Source: Nemertoderma westbladi
Taxonomy: Eukaryota; Xenacoelomorpha; Nemertodermatida; Nemertodermatidae
Direction: 5' to 3'
DNA length: 42,806 nt
NCBI GenBank assembly: GCA_032718475.1
Contig: JAUCBJ010004876.1
Span: forward strand, 1-42,806
Positions 19,503 to 29,299 of the stretch are shown here, in pieces (position 1 is the first letter of the stretch; each line of letters starts with the position of its first letter). The notes under the pieces were generated by a model. It was not told the origin of the DNA. It was given only the letters and a program-made list of their open reading frames with translations, and did not search any database. The position numbers and the translations under genes were made by a program.

Positions 19503-19790
19503 AAAGTAAAGTAAAGTAAAAGTAAATTTTTTTCGGCCGCTAGGCCAGAGATTACGCACAAAGCCTGACGACTTATTTCCAGTGCGGTCCCCCCAGAACT
19601 TTACTCCCCAGAGGAAACTCCAGTACTCATTTAGCTACCACTTAAGGATGCAAGTCAGAGATGTGCCCTGGCTGGTCCCTTTAAAGCATTCGTGCCGAAA
19701 CGAAAACTGCCCTGGCCCATGTGAGGATCGAACCCACGACCTACGGGAGATGTGAATTCAATGCAACCACTACACCAAGGTGGAACCAAT
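19503..19790 (-). mobile_element. tRNA-derived SINE (second family), inside a putative intron
   Basis: Minus-strand tRNA-like head with an A box in TTGGTGTAGTGGTTGC (19764-19779) and a B box in GTGGGTTCGATCCTC (19723-19737). A long non-tRNA body follows, then a tail of (TTTAC)n ending CTTTAG at 19501-19506. It is unrelated to the SINE at 13074-13335. Its outer edges coincide with CAG|GT on one side and TTTAG|GT on the other, so the tail supplies a pyrimidine tract and an AG. Confidence 0.85.
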
Positions 19791-19796
19791 TTAAAC

Positions 19797-19972
19797 CTGA
19801 CAACTTAAAAAGTATTATATTTTCTCGTTTACCTATCTGTATCGCAGCTCCTTTATCTGTGCTCGTTAATGTTTTGTTACTATAGTAACACACTATATAT
19901 TCACTACTTTCATCTACTTTGCTTACTTCTGTTGTAGTTCCGTTATTCAAAAAAAACCTGTCGATCACTAAC
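19797..19972 (-). CDS. Possible upstream exon of the same unrecognised membrane protein
   Basis: Minus-strand open frame, bounded upstream by a TAA near 19990. A plausible acceptor, TATGCAAG, sits near 19972. The product has two N-glycosylation sequons (NGT and NKT) and a CYY motif, as expected of an extracellular segment, and ends K-L-S with a split codon at the donor TCAG|GTTTAA (19797/19796). There is no ATG in a convincing place, so this would be an internal exon. The evidence is only the open frame, the sequons and frame continuity across the SINE. Confidence 0.4.
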
Positions 19973-20099
19973 TTGCATATCAAGCAAAATTAAGGAAATG
20001 TGGATGAAAAATACCCTAGTTTCATACTTGCGTCCCCATAAATTTATTTCCAAGAACAACATGAATTCCTAGAACTTAAATCGACTTGCACATAGCTCC

Positions 20100-20222
20100 T
20101 CGAATGCTCTGGCGACTGGTACACTACACTTGATAAACATGATAGTCTCGATATAATATATAATGATTTCGTCTAGGCATTCGACAGTGTTGTGTTGTGC
20201 ACTCTAAACTTATGTTGCAAGT
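20100..20222 (+). pseudogene. CR1-like LINE remnant, segment 1 (reverse transcriptase start)
   Basis: Plus-strand translation gives LDKHDSLDIIYNDFV, then a stop in place of the usual Lys codon, then AFDSVVLCTLNLCCK. This is the first catalytic-aspartate region of a CR1/L2-type RT. The protein continues at 21319 with KLAAYGIAGDFLAWFSAFF, so 20223-21318 is a later insertion or rearrangement. Confidence 0.7.
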
Positions 20223-21318
20223 GTTGATGCAAGTATGAACTTGGCCATTTTAGATTACTTATTTTACTAATTTTAAGCTCAAAACACCATTTTTATTGAT
20301 AAAGTGGGTTGCGTTGTAATGTCGGTTATTTTTCAGTCGATTTAAACATTACTAAAGGTTTGACGCCATCTAGAGCCATTATCCACATATCCAACTTGTA
20401 ATAATACCCCATTGGCTGTATTGCTCTATTATGGTTAATCTGTTATATCAACACGATTGGTTGAGTGGCTTACTCACTCAGCGCATGTTGTTTCTGCTGT
20501 GGAGTTACATCACACATGCATAACGCTAATTGCTGGTCAGGTTTTTGATGACTGGTGATTATTACATGTCTAAGTCTAATGTTAACATCTAATATTTGAA
20601 TTTAAATTCATTGTTAATAATTGAATTATATTTACTTATTGTTATATTTGATATTCTACTGGTGAACTCAATTTGTTTTTATTATTTGCTTAATATATCG
20701 CCGATATTACGGAATCAAGGAAGTTTTACATGCCCCACAACCAGGTAGGTCACTATAACTAAACATTAGTGATAATCTGGACAATTGCATCAGAATTACG
20801 TGTGCCGTTGTACCTCTAACTTAATTAATAATTAATATATGGCGATATTTCAGACCATTATTGTAAGCAAGGCTCTTATTATGAATTATATCACGATTGA
20901 GAGTTGTCATAAATTGAATAATGTAGCGATATCAATAAAATTAGACCAAAGACTTGTTACAATACGTTTCCTCTAAAGGGAAACACAGTCACCAGACTTG
21001 AGTCCTACATAATTAATTAGTCAGACATTTGCTTGTTATACTGCCACTTGGTACTGTATATCAGTTAAATATAATAGATGATAAAATACTGTATTAGACT
21101 AAGTCAAATATAGAGCAAATCAATACATCGTGGGAGAGAGGGGAAATAAAACGATACACTTGAGCGGCCTTCGTTGAAGGTACACTAGCACCATCCCGTT
21201 CATTGTATCAGACCAGACAATTAGGATTCATTTGGCATGTGTTTTATGAAACAACAGGAAAGAGTCACAATATATGAAATTGAGATTGAAAGAACATCTT
21301 TTTTATCAAATGCACTAA
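20223..21318. mobile_element. Sequence of about 1.1 kb interrupting the CR1-like LINE
   Basis: Splits the RT frame between LCCK and KLAAYGI. A GCAAG word stands at both junctions and could be a short target duplication. The left edge has GATGCAAGTATGAA, whose reverse complement (with small differences) also appears at 20016-20035, so an element end of the same family may lie on both sides of the LINE segment. No ORF or clear terminal inverted repeat is visible. Confidence 0.35.
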
Positions 21319-21639
21319 CAGCAAGCTTGCAGCATACGGCATCGCAGGAGATTTTCTAGCGTGGTTTAGTGCTTTTTTTCTCAGACAGATCACAACGCAT
21401 TTTAGGTGGTAACAAATTTTCGCTACCTTCCATTGTTAATTCTGGCACGGTCCAGGGCAGTGTCGTCAGATAGGTCACTTTTATTATTTTTATCAATGAC
21501 CTTCCTGAGTTGCTTATTACACCAGGTACAATTAAAGTTAAGCCTTTTGCAGATGTCGTAAATTATACTCTGATACCGCCAACTGTGACACACTTTTATT
21601 CGCGCTTCATTCCTTGGAGCACTGGGCTATTGAATGTTT
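21319..21639 (+). pseudogene. CR1-like LINE remnant, segment 2 (RT core)
   Basis: RT blocks continue in order: KLAAYGIAGDFLAWF, NSGTVQGSVVR (the GVPQGSVLGP box), FIIFINDLPELL, and PFAD followed by a V in place of the second aspartate. The segment ends in LHSLEHWAIECF. Stops and small frameshifts show decay. Its last 11 bases, ATTGAATGTTT (21629-21639), are duplicated after the next insertion. Confidence 0.75.
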
Positions 21640-21948
21640 TGATTGATTGATTGATTGATTTATTTTCCCAAATAATACATAATTATAACAAATACATTAC
21701 ATAATTCACAATGAAATCACATTAAAATGGGCAGGAAGACTGCTTAGTAGCATAGTGCTAGTTAGCGCAGTATCCTGTTAGGTACCGGAATATATAATAC
21801 ATAAATTGGGTAGATACATCTTACGATAATGTGCAAGCAAGTACAGGGGTTACATACATGTAGGATCCCATGAATGGCAACTTAACATCGCAGCCCATAA
21901 ATATGCAGTTGCCCATGTTGGTTCTTCTAACATGAAATATAGCTATTC
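21640..21948 (-). mobile_element. 309-bp 5'-truncated LINE 3' end nested in the CR1-like LINE
   Basis: Flanked by a perfect 11-bp direct repeat, ATTGAATGTTT, at 21629-21639 and 21949-21959. On the minus strand it ends in (ATCA)n (21640-21659), the kind of short-repeat 3' tail used by CR1/L2-group LINEs. It therefore inserted by target-primed reverse transcription and was truncated at its 5' end. No coding sequence remains. Confidence 0.85.
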
Positions 21949-22600
21949 ATTGAATGTTTCAGTTATTAAATATGATTCTAGCTGCAAAGATCTAGGTTTG
22001 CTCGTCAGTAGCGGCTACCTTACTTTCGATCAATACTGCAAGATACAGGCGACCAAAGCGTAGAGGTTATAAACATGATCTTTCGCGGTTCTAGAAAGTG
22101 TTACATTATTGCGTTAATGAATGACAGCATACAAGTCATTAGTACATCCGTTAGTCGAATATTGTACCCCAAATTGGTCGCCATACCTCAAACGTCGTAT
22201 TGATCAAATATAAACGGTGTAACAATATTTCACTCGGCGTTAATATAAGGTGCAATTTATCATAATGTATCTACTTTGATTGGATTAAGTTTCTAAAATT
22301 ACAATCACTAGAATCACGCAGAACATCTTTGATTTAAAAATGGTTTACATAATAGAAACCGTCTTGTCGACCTGAATTTCGATCAGTTTTTCCATCACCC
22401 GTGCCTTGCGCTCCGGTCTGCGTGGCCATAGTAGAAACTTAATATTCCTTGCAGTCGGTTAAATCTATGTAAATACACCTTTTCTTCACTTGTTATCAAT
22501 ATTTGGAACGAGCTGCCAGCTGATACAGTAGAAAGTACTCATTTCATTGGTTTCTCGCTTAAGTTGTTGGATATCAATCGAATGCCATATTGCAAATATA
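21949..22600 (+). pseudogene. CR1-like LINE remnant, segment 3 (RT thumb and C-terminus)
   Basis: Resumes after the nested insertion with SVIKYDSSCKDLGLLVSS, then LTFDQYCKIQATKA, PLVEYCTPNWSPYLKRRID and, near the end, ADTVESTHFIGF and SLKLLDINRMPY in broken frames. These are the usual C-terminal blocks of CR1-type LINE polyproteins. Confidence 0.75.
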
Positions 22601-22846
22601 CTATCCTATATATACTAAATATACTATGATACTATGGTATCACAATATTGTTAGTATACTTTATTTTAATAACATTAATTTAGTATACTATATTATAATA
22701 TAGTTTGTAATGCTATCTTGGTTATTGTTTCTTATTTTAATAATGTATATATTTTCTGTTTTCAAGAACCCCATGAGAGCCTGGGTGTTTCTCTCCACGT
22801 CCATCCGTAACATATACTTATCTTCAATGTTTATTATAATGTATGT

Positions 22847-23171
22847 GGGGCGAGCCACGAAGTGAGCGAAGCCTTAGCATATGGGTACCATTGACGTGTT
22901 GTCTGTCGTCGTCGTCGTCATCTATCGTAAATTTTTGATCGCTAATAACTCGGTTATTCCTTGATGAAATTAAACGAAACTTGGTACGTATGTAGTCCGG
23001 ATAAAAGTTTACAAAGAATCTGAAGTTTGGTCAAAAACGAACGAACACAACGAGGCACAAGAGGAGGACGAGTATTGTGTTGAAGACTTCTGACTAACGG
23101 CAGACAACTCGTTAATGGTGCCCATATGCTATAGGCTTTGCTCACTTCGTGCTGCGCGAAGACCCGACCCC
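22847..23171. mobile_element. Fold-back MITE with long inverted ends
   Basis: The left end GGGGCGAGCC, CACGAAGTGAGCGAAGCC, AGCATATGGGTACCATT matches the reverse complement of the right end (GGGGTCGGGT, then CACGAAGTGAGCAAAGCC, AGCATATGGGCACCATT), with one 12-base spacer added on the right. The interior has (GTC)n at 22905-22920 and no ORF. It is bounded by GGGG/CCCC; no convincing target duplication is visible. Confidence 0.8.
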
Positions 23172-24509
23172 ACGAACGTGTACCTACTTGTAGTGTATGA
23201 CTTCGTTTTATCATATATGTGCCAGAACTTTAGTGAATTTCAGCCACGGAATTAGTTATTCTGATTGGATTTTTTACAAAATATCGCTGCCATATGATAC
23301 TTACCCTTATAAATGCTTTAATATTTATATTCAAACATTTACAAAGCCAGTTTCTGAGCGATCACTCCGGAAAATTACGGATTCAGGTATAATGAATGCA
23401 GTATATTTCATATTTCGGATTTTTAACCACCCCCCCCCCCCCCCCCCCCCCTCCTCTAATCTAAACACTACCGTTCCGGAAATATCTTTTTTAAATAATT
23501 TACATATTGCAAATTGTATCACACGATTAAATTACATGCAGCCAAATGATAGTGACTTCTATATAAACCTAAATACATTAGCAGTATTACTATCTGTGGT
23601 CTGAGATCCCCAATGCAAAAGGCTTAGAAGCGGTTTAATTTTTGTTAATCAGATTGACAAGCCGGTTAAAAAAAAGTTTTTATTAAAGTGTCAGGTCATG
23701 GAAGGGCAAACTATGTAAGAAAAATATTGTGCAATTTGTGCAGTGGAAAATAAATCCCATTTAAAAATGTAAAAGTTATTACATGGAAATTAAATTAGGT
23801 TTTTTATGCCGATTCAGAGGAGATAGGCCAATCGAGCGTAGCAAAATGTAATTAGAAGAATTAACGTATTGAGGGAACCCCAAGGAAATAATATGTAAAG
23901 CTTTAGTGGTAATCCTATATGTTATGTTAGACAATACCTTGGGTTTATATACATTGTTTGGTGTAGTTATTGATTTTACTTACATAATAGTGTAAAATAA
24001 ATATAATATATCCACAAAATTGCCTTTCAACCTCACCTTGCTATCTGTAAACAATAGTAGGTCCTCCTGTACCGGTAGAGGATTAAGCCTAAGTTGCCCT
24101 CGTGTTTCACTTGTATCCTCCATGTATTTGTAGAGAAAAAGCATAAAAGTTGGCTATAAATCGAGTGTCTCAGGACTTTAGATCCCGGGGACTTTAATAC
24201 CCGGTTGGGACAATAGGAATTTACAGTAGTATGGTAATTATTCAGTTACTGGTAGGTTGTCCACGCGTTGGGCACCCAGGTTGGCAGGTTCGTTTGGTTT
24301 TTTTGTTAAGCCCGAAGGCTTATGATGGTAATAATGCAAACAAGCTCCACATTTCTAAATTGATGCTGAATTTATTATTTCCGCTGAATTTCTTAGATTT
24401 AACCTGCGAAAGCTTCCTAGTGGGATCTAAAGTCCCCCACCTAAACCGGGTTAGAATATTTTGTGGAATAAATAATTTACTTTCATTAATGTATAATGTA
24501 TAAACTGAC
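23172..24509. other. Gene-free region with a C22 run and a small inverted pair
   Basis: No supported gene. 23430-23451 is a run of 22 C. GGACTTTAGATCCC at 24174-24187 recurs inverted at 24421-24434, about 245 bp apart, and may be the ends of a small MITE. The ORF at 23197-23604 depends on the C run and is not convincing. Confidence 0.5.
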
Positions 24510-24830
24510 CTTGTATATTAACTGAACCGAGACCCTCATTGTAATGTAATAACCTTTAGGTTGATTATTATGCTGCTTCAATATATGTAGCAAAAGATAT
24601 AAAGCATCTGCGATTCCAAGACTGGCCATAATAACCCCATAACTCTTGGCACGGAATCGCGTTGACGATCTGACCACCACAGCAACAAGTAGATTGGAAA
24701 TCAAACCAATTGAAGCCAAACTTACTGTTAAAACATCCCAGATAACGGGATTACTACTCTTTGGACTGGCACATAATTCAACATTAAATGTTGAATTTGT
24801 TTCTTGTCCGTTCTCAGTAAAATTTCCCAT
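24510..24830 (-). CDS. First coding exon of a rhodopsin-family GPCR (or remnant)
   Basis: Starts ATG at 24830. The N-terminus has N-glycosylation sequons at N3 (NFT) and N12 (NST). Membrane helix 1 (about residues 31-53) carries the family asparagine, N46 in ISNLLVAVV. An intracellular loop rich in R and K follows. Helix 2 (about 62-85) has the conserved aspartate, D75 in LGIADALYL. The frame then reaches ATATACAAG|GTCAGT, a good donor in phase 0 after K107, so coding probably stops at 24510 rather than at the stop 24 bases later. It would act as a plasma-membrane receptor; the ligand cannot be inferred. Helices 3-7 are not seen in the 1 kb downstream, so they lie beyond a long intron or are lost. 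Confidence 0.72.
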
Positions 24831-25117
24831 TAGTCAAATTAGTTCTTGTATCTAAGTCATGAAATTATGAATACTAAACGCACAGATTGCGACGGTGATG
24901 TTTTATTAAATCAATGCGGGGATGGTGAAACCTTAAGCCGACAATCTATTGGATATATCTGACAGCATGGAGTAATTTCATTGGACGCTTTGCAACAATA
25001 AGCTTCCTTAAGAGATGCTCGAAAACGAATATATACCATGTCCAAGAATATAATAGATGGGATATAATATGGGTCATTCTCTTCAAAAGTGTGGAATCTC
25101 ATCATCTTCAAAATGGC

Positions 25118-25139
25118 GGGGGGGGGGGGGGGGGGGGGG
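25118..25139. repeat. G22 homopolymer
   Basis: Twenty-two G in a row, followed by a second run of 16 G at 25396-25411. Such runs can form quadruplexes and are prone to sequencing error. Confidence 0.9.
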
Positions 25140-25439
25140 ATTTCATATGAGTATACTGTAGGCTAATTGATAACTTACGCTGGTATTATCTTTCGACAGG
25201 AAATTCCGGATCCAGTGGTAGTTGATGTCAGCTTATAAAAAATGTTGACAAATAATTAACAATGAATGAGACAAGCAATCATGGTACTGAATTTATTGAC
25301 CCGCTTCATGACTGACTACTTCCATGCAAAATGAAGCCGGATCAATGGGGTCGCTAGGCAGGGAAGGCCAACCGATGGGATCAGGATGGATGGGTGGGGG
25401 GGGGGGGGGGGTGGGGGTTAGGCAGGGGTTGGCATTGTC

Positions 25440-26080
25440 TGGAAGGTAGACCTGGGATTAGGAGCAATTCATGTGCAAGTGCCAGGTTAAACCTTCCTGC
25501 TCCAGGATCTTGAATGCCTTCGCCAGGTCTTCTGGGCCTCCACAGAGTGTGTCATTGTCTAGGTACCACCAATTGATAACCAAGTTGGGGATTATCACCT
25601 TGATCATCTCTACCAATACCCCAAGGGGGCAAGTGGGTCACCCTGCTGAACACGACTAAGGATCTGGCAGTTTCCGAGCCAGAGCATAACAGAAACACCA
25701 TAGCAAGCCTCCTTCCTAGCAGATATGCCAGGGACACACTCCCTGATTTCAGAAAACATCAACAATTTGTCAATCGAGTTGATAGCATTGCTGAAATCAA
25801 CGAGCAGAACCCACTTGCTATTTGCTCGGATTGGTATGTCTGGAGGGTCTGGAGGTCATCAGGGATTGTGACACAAAAAAAACACAGGCCTCCCATCACA
25901 CTTATTTAACAACTTTGGCTATGCTCCCAAGGGTGATGGTAACAGGGGGGGAGTGGGTCCTAGGCAGAGCAATTTATCAGCTTACTCATGGTCGACTTCC
26001 ATGGCATCGACTGGGAGGAATGTTAAGGTTTGGTTGACCATCACCTTATTCCGCAATATTTATTCAGAAAACCAGCCATT
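25440..26080 (-). pseudogene. Decayed reverse transcriptase of a different LINE group
   Basis: Minus-strand blocks in broken frames: VLLVDFSNAINSIDKLLMF near 25790, then GNCQILSRVQQGDPLAPLGY near 25650, VINWWYLDNDTLCGG near 25570 (the catalytic YxDD region with one Asp changed to Asn) and PEDLAKAFKILEQEGL near 25510. The VQQGDPL and WYLD(D)GTLCG pairs set it apart from the GVLQGDTLAP and CR1-like LINEs elsewhere in the window. The changed catalytic residue and the stops mark it as dead. Confidence 0.7.
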
Positions 26081-28734
26081 AGGATTTGCGCTGTTGGCAT
26101 CCTTGTTAGCAGTGGAATCCATAGTTACTTTGTCGTGACACACATCCCCACACACCCCGACATTTTGATCCGAGAGACTGCCTTAGATATATGGTCCTTG
26201 GGGATTAGGTCTAGTGCCACTGCCAGTTCTTGGGGATTAGGTCTAGTGTCAGTTCTTGACTATTTCTTCTTCTGCACTCATTTCCCTCTGCTTCCTCCTG
26301 ATGTTCATTTACTCTTTACTCAACCTCTTGTCTCTCTCCCATATCACATTGTGTTGGGATCTCGGTTGACGAGAGATCCCGACTGGTTGACTTGATGGTG
26401 GTTGTTCCCTAGGCGCTCGCGGTGGCTCGCGGTGGCTCACGGTGGCGTTCTTGGTGGTTGACTTGGCCGTAGGCTGGTTGAACATTACTGTTATTAATTG
26501 ATGGTAATATATACTGAGTGACTGACTACTGTAGTACTGGTAGCACAACGAAGCGCCGCGTAGCGAAGCAGTGGAAAAACTATTTCACCTCTGCACTATA
26601 TGGAATGAATGCCAACTTGCTGCACAATGAATGACTGGTAATATATATGGGGAAAATATACTGCCTATAATAGGCTAACACATTTCATTGGCCTCTGGCT
26701 GATACACGACACATGCCACCCTCCCATTGGTCCAACTCACCCACCAGCTGGCCCTATTGCATCATCCCTCGGTTGGTATACCCTGGCTTTCCTTGTGGCT
26801 GTAAGTGGGCTTGTAGCCCCCCCCCCCCCCCCGCCCCCTACTATTAGCCTTCTTAAGCAGAGCTTGTGGGAGAAAACAGAATCAAATGAGTGCTCTGTGC
26901 AGTTCTATTCCCATCTCAGCTTATTGGACTCTTTCTAAGACATGTCCCCAAGCCCATGCTCCTTTGTGTTGATCTGGGACTTCCTCCATAACTTCAAATT
27001 CAGAGGAAAGAATCCCATGCTCCCTCTCTGTCTATTGCACACCAACCATCTGAGTATAGGAAAGATTTATTCCTAAAAGTAGTGTTATAAATGTGGCACA
27101 GTTGTTGCTGGGGTTTTGGTTGTTCCTGGTTACCCAGTAGAATCTCAGTAGTATGCATATCAGAATTAAACTTCTATTTTTTGAGAAAACGAGATGACTT
27201 TGGGTTCTATAATTATAATTATAATTAGTCAGCCCTGGCCTGTGTCCTACTAGTGATGTTTCTACTGGTGTTAGGCGATCTCGCCTTTGCAGAGAGACTA
27301 GGTTGTGGAAATCTTTGCGGCACTTTGCCATAGCATAATCATTTATGATATTGGAGTCAGAGTCGCTTTGAAGGTACATCTTTACAAACTGGCACACATT
27401 TTTATTATTTTCATAATTATTCTCATTAATTTCATGATTTTTTGTTTATTTTTTGGGCGTGATTAATATGCTAGAATTGAGTAAATAACACATTAGAATT
27501 ATGCGATTTACGTCTCAAGATTTTCACCTTAGTATTTTAAGATAATATCTTTGGCAATTTTGGTGAAATAACAGATATGTTTAATTATTGCTAAAAATGC
27601 GTGTTTAACGGCTTGTTGATTTGAAATAAAGCAGAAATTGAAAAATTCGACCAGAACCAAATCCAAATCATACCAAATTTCGTAGTATATGATTGAAATT
27701 TGGAAACAATTAGGGAGGGGGGAGGGGGGGCTCCGACCCCCTAGAAATGGTTGTTGTATTAAGGGAGATGGTGTATCAGTAATTTTATATTCTCGAATGC
27801 TTACAAATAAAATTGTTTCTCAAAAAGTTAACAGTCAACAACCTACATTGTTAAGATATTTCATGGATTATTCAATGCTTTAGTTGTTGTTTATTTTGGA
27901 TAATTTTATTCAAGAATGGTTTTACTTGCTTTTGATATAATATGTGAAATTTATGTAATTCTATAACTGTAATTTCTATCATTATAGAAGATTCCTTTTG
28001 AATATTCGGACAATTTCGACCCATTTCAAAATTTCATGTTTTTTTCTTGGGTCAGAAATGTTCTGGTCGCAATTGTCCAGGTAGGAAATGTCGTTCTATC
28101 CTTCTGACGTCTAAATATTTTCGATCATTTATTTAGGTATAGTATTGGTATGTGTATAGTATAAGATGTGAGGTATGGAAGTCCATGCATAAGGCATGAC
28201 TGTGGGAAACATGTGACATATAGTTGAAAACAGCGCGGTCAAAATGCTTTTGTATTTATTAACGTAATCATCTCCAATATTATCAAAATATGCACTGCAT
28301 ACCAATGAAAGCCACTTATTGTATTGTTCTTTATTACGTTATTCTGTCTTATTCGGTTATTCGATTATTAAAGATTCGGCTTATTTAAAATACAGTAAAA
28401 TATTCTACCAACTGAATAATAAAATTCCAGTAAATACCAAACACTTGAGTGTCCAAGAAGGAAACATCAATGGGAGTTGAATTGATGTAGGGATCAATTA
28501 AGGAATTGACAACTAGCGAATTTTGTTGTGTCGGTTGCTGTTCTTATTTACCAAAAAAAACAGCGGGAGACAGCTTGCTTGACCGGGTGGCCCAGGCATA
28601 GAAAATGATTGGTTGTAAATGTGCTTCATTTTTTATAAATTGGTTCTGTACTCTAAAACTAAAACTATTTATTTATACTATTGCATTGCTAAAAGTAAAT
28701 ATCTAAGGTATTCTATTTGTATATGCAATGTAAG
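26081..28734. other. Gene-free region with small repeats
   Basis: No supported gene. CTTGGGGATTAGGTCTAGTG occurs twice (26200 and 26231). A GCTCGCGGTGG unit occurs three times at 26413-26445. A hairpin GGGATCTC..GAGATCCC lies at 26356-26380. 26817-26832 is C16. The 121-codon ORF at 27032-27397 (minus) has no recognisable features. Confidence 0.5.
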
Positions 28735-29297
28735 GGAAATGCATGGGCAGCCTTGAATAGGCTTTCCAGGATTTGGAAGTCACCGAGAATTAATCGGAAA
28801 CTTAAGGTCCGATTATTTAGAGCAGCAGTAGTTCCAGTATTCCTCTATGGGAGTCCATGCTAGGCTCTAACTGCTGAGGACACCAAATCGCTGGATGGCA
28901 CATTCACAAGAATGCTACGCCGGGTTCATTGTGTCAATTGCACACATCTCCAACGAGACACTATATAACATTGGAGGTGTCTCATTGGTTCCCCCAAGCT
29001 TGACACTAGAACAAAATCGCCTCCGCTTTGCAGGACATTGCTTTCGCTGTGAGGACCAGCCCGTGCATAATCTTGTACTTTGGCAGCCTCATGGAGTGAA
29101 TAAGCATGGTGGACAGCCCCTGACTTTCTTGAGACGCATCTTAAAGGACACTGGCCTTGAAGATGCAGATGATCTAGCAAATGTCATGGGTGATAGGGAG
29201 TTGTGGCGGTGCAATTTTGTCGATAAGCCGGCACAGCATTCTTAAAAATGCAGCTGCAATGCAGCATGCCGATCCTAGTAGTAGTACTACTACTACT
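28735..29297 (+). mobile_element. 5'-truncated LINE 3' end with (TAG)n tail
   Basis: A second copy of the 18265-18815 LINE end, matching it over about 540 bp. It contains the RT C-terminal blocks MAHSQECYAGFIV-like and LRFAGHCFRCEDQPVHNL, a frame of 116 codons at 28895-29245, and a tail GATCCTAGTAGTAGTA. It is better preserved than the 18 kb copy. Its tail runs straight into the tail of the opposite-strand LINE at 29300. Confidence 0.85.
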
Positions 29298-29299
29298 AG

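Noticed and set aside
19723-19788. tRNA gene on the minus strand
   Set aside because: Same reasoning: it is a tRNA-like head attached to a long SINE body with a TTTAC tail.
23197-23604. 135-codon ORF on the plus strand
   Set aside because: It spans the C22 homopolymer, has a composition typical of A+T-rich non-coding DNA, and shows no domain or homologous pattern.
25471-26395. Several plus-strand ORFs across the 25-26 kb region
   Set aside because: They are antisense shadows of the minus-strand reverse transcriptase remnant, or lie in small tandem repeats.
27032-27397. 121-codon ORF on the minus strand
   Set aside because: No motif, biased composition and no splice or regulatory context. 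The open length is compatible with chance.
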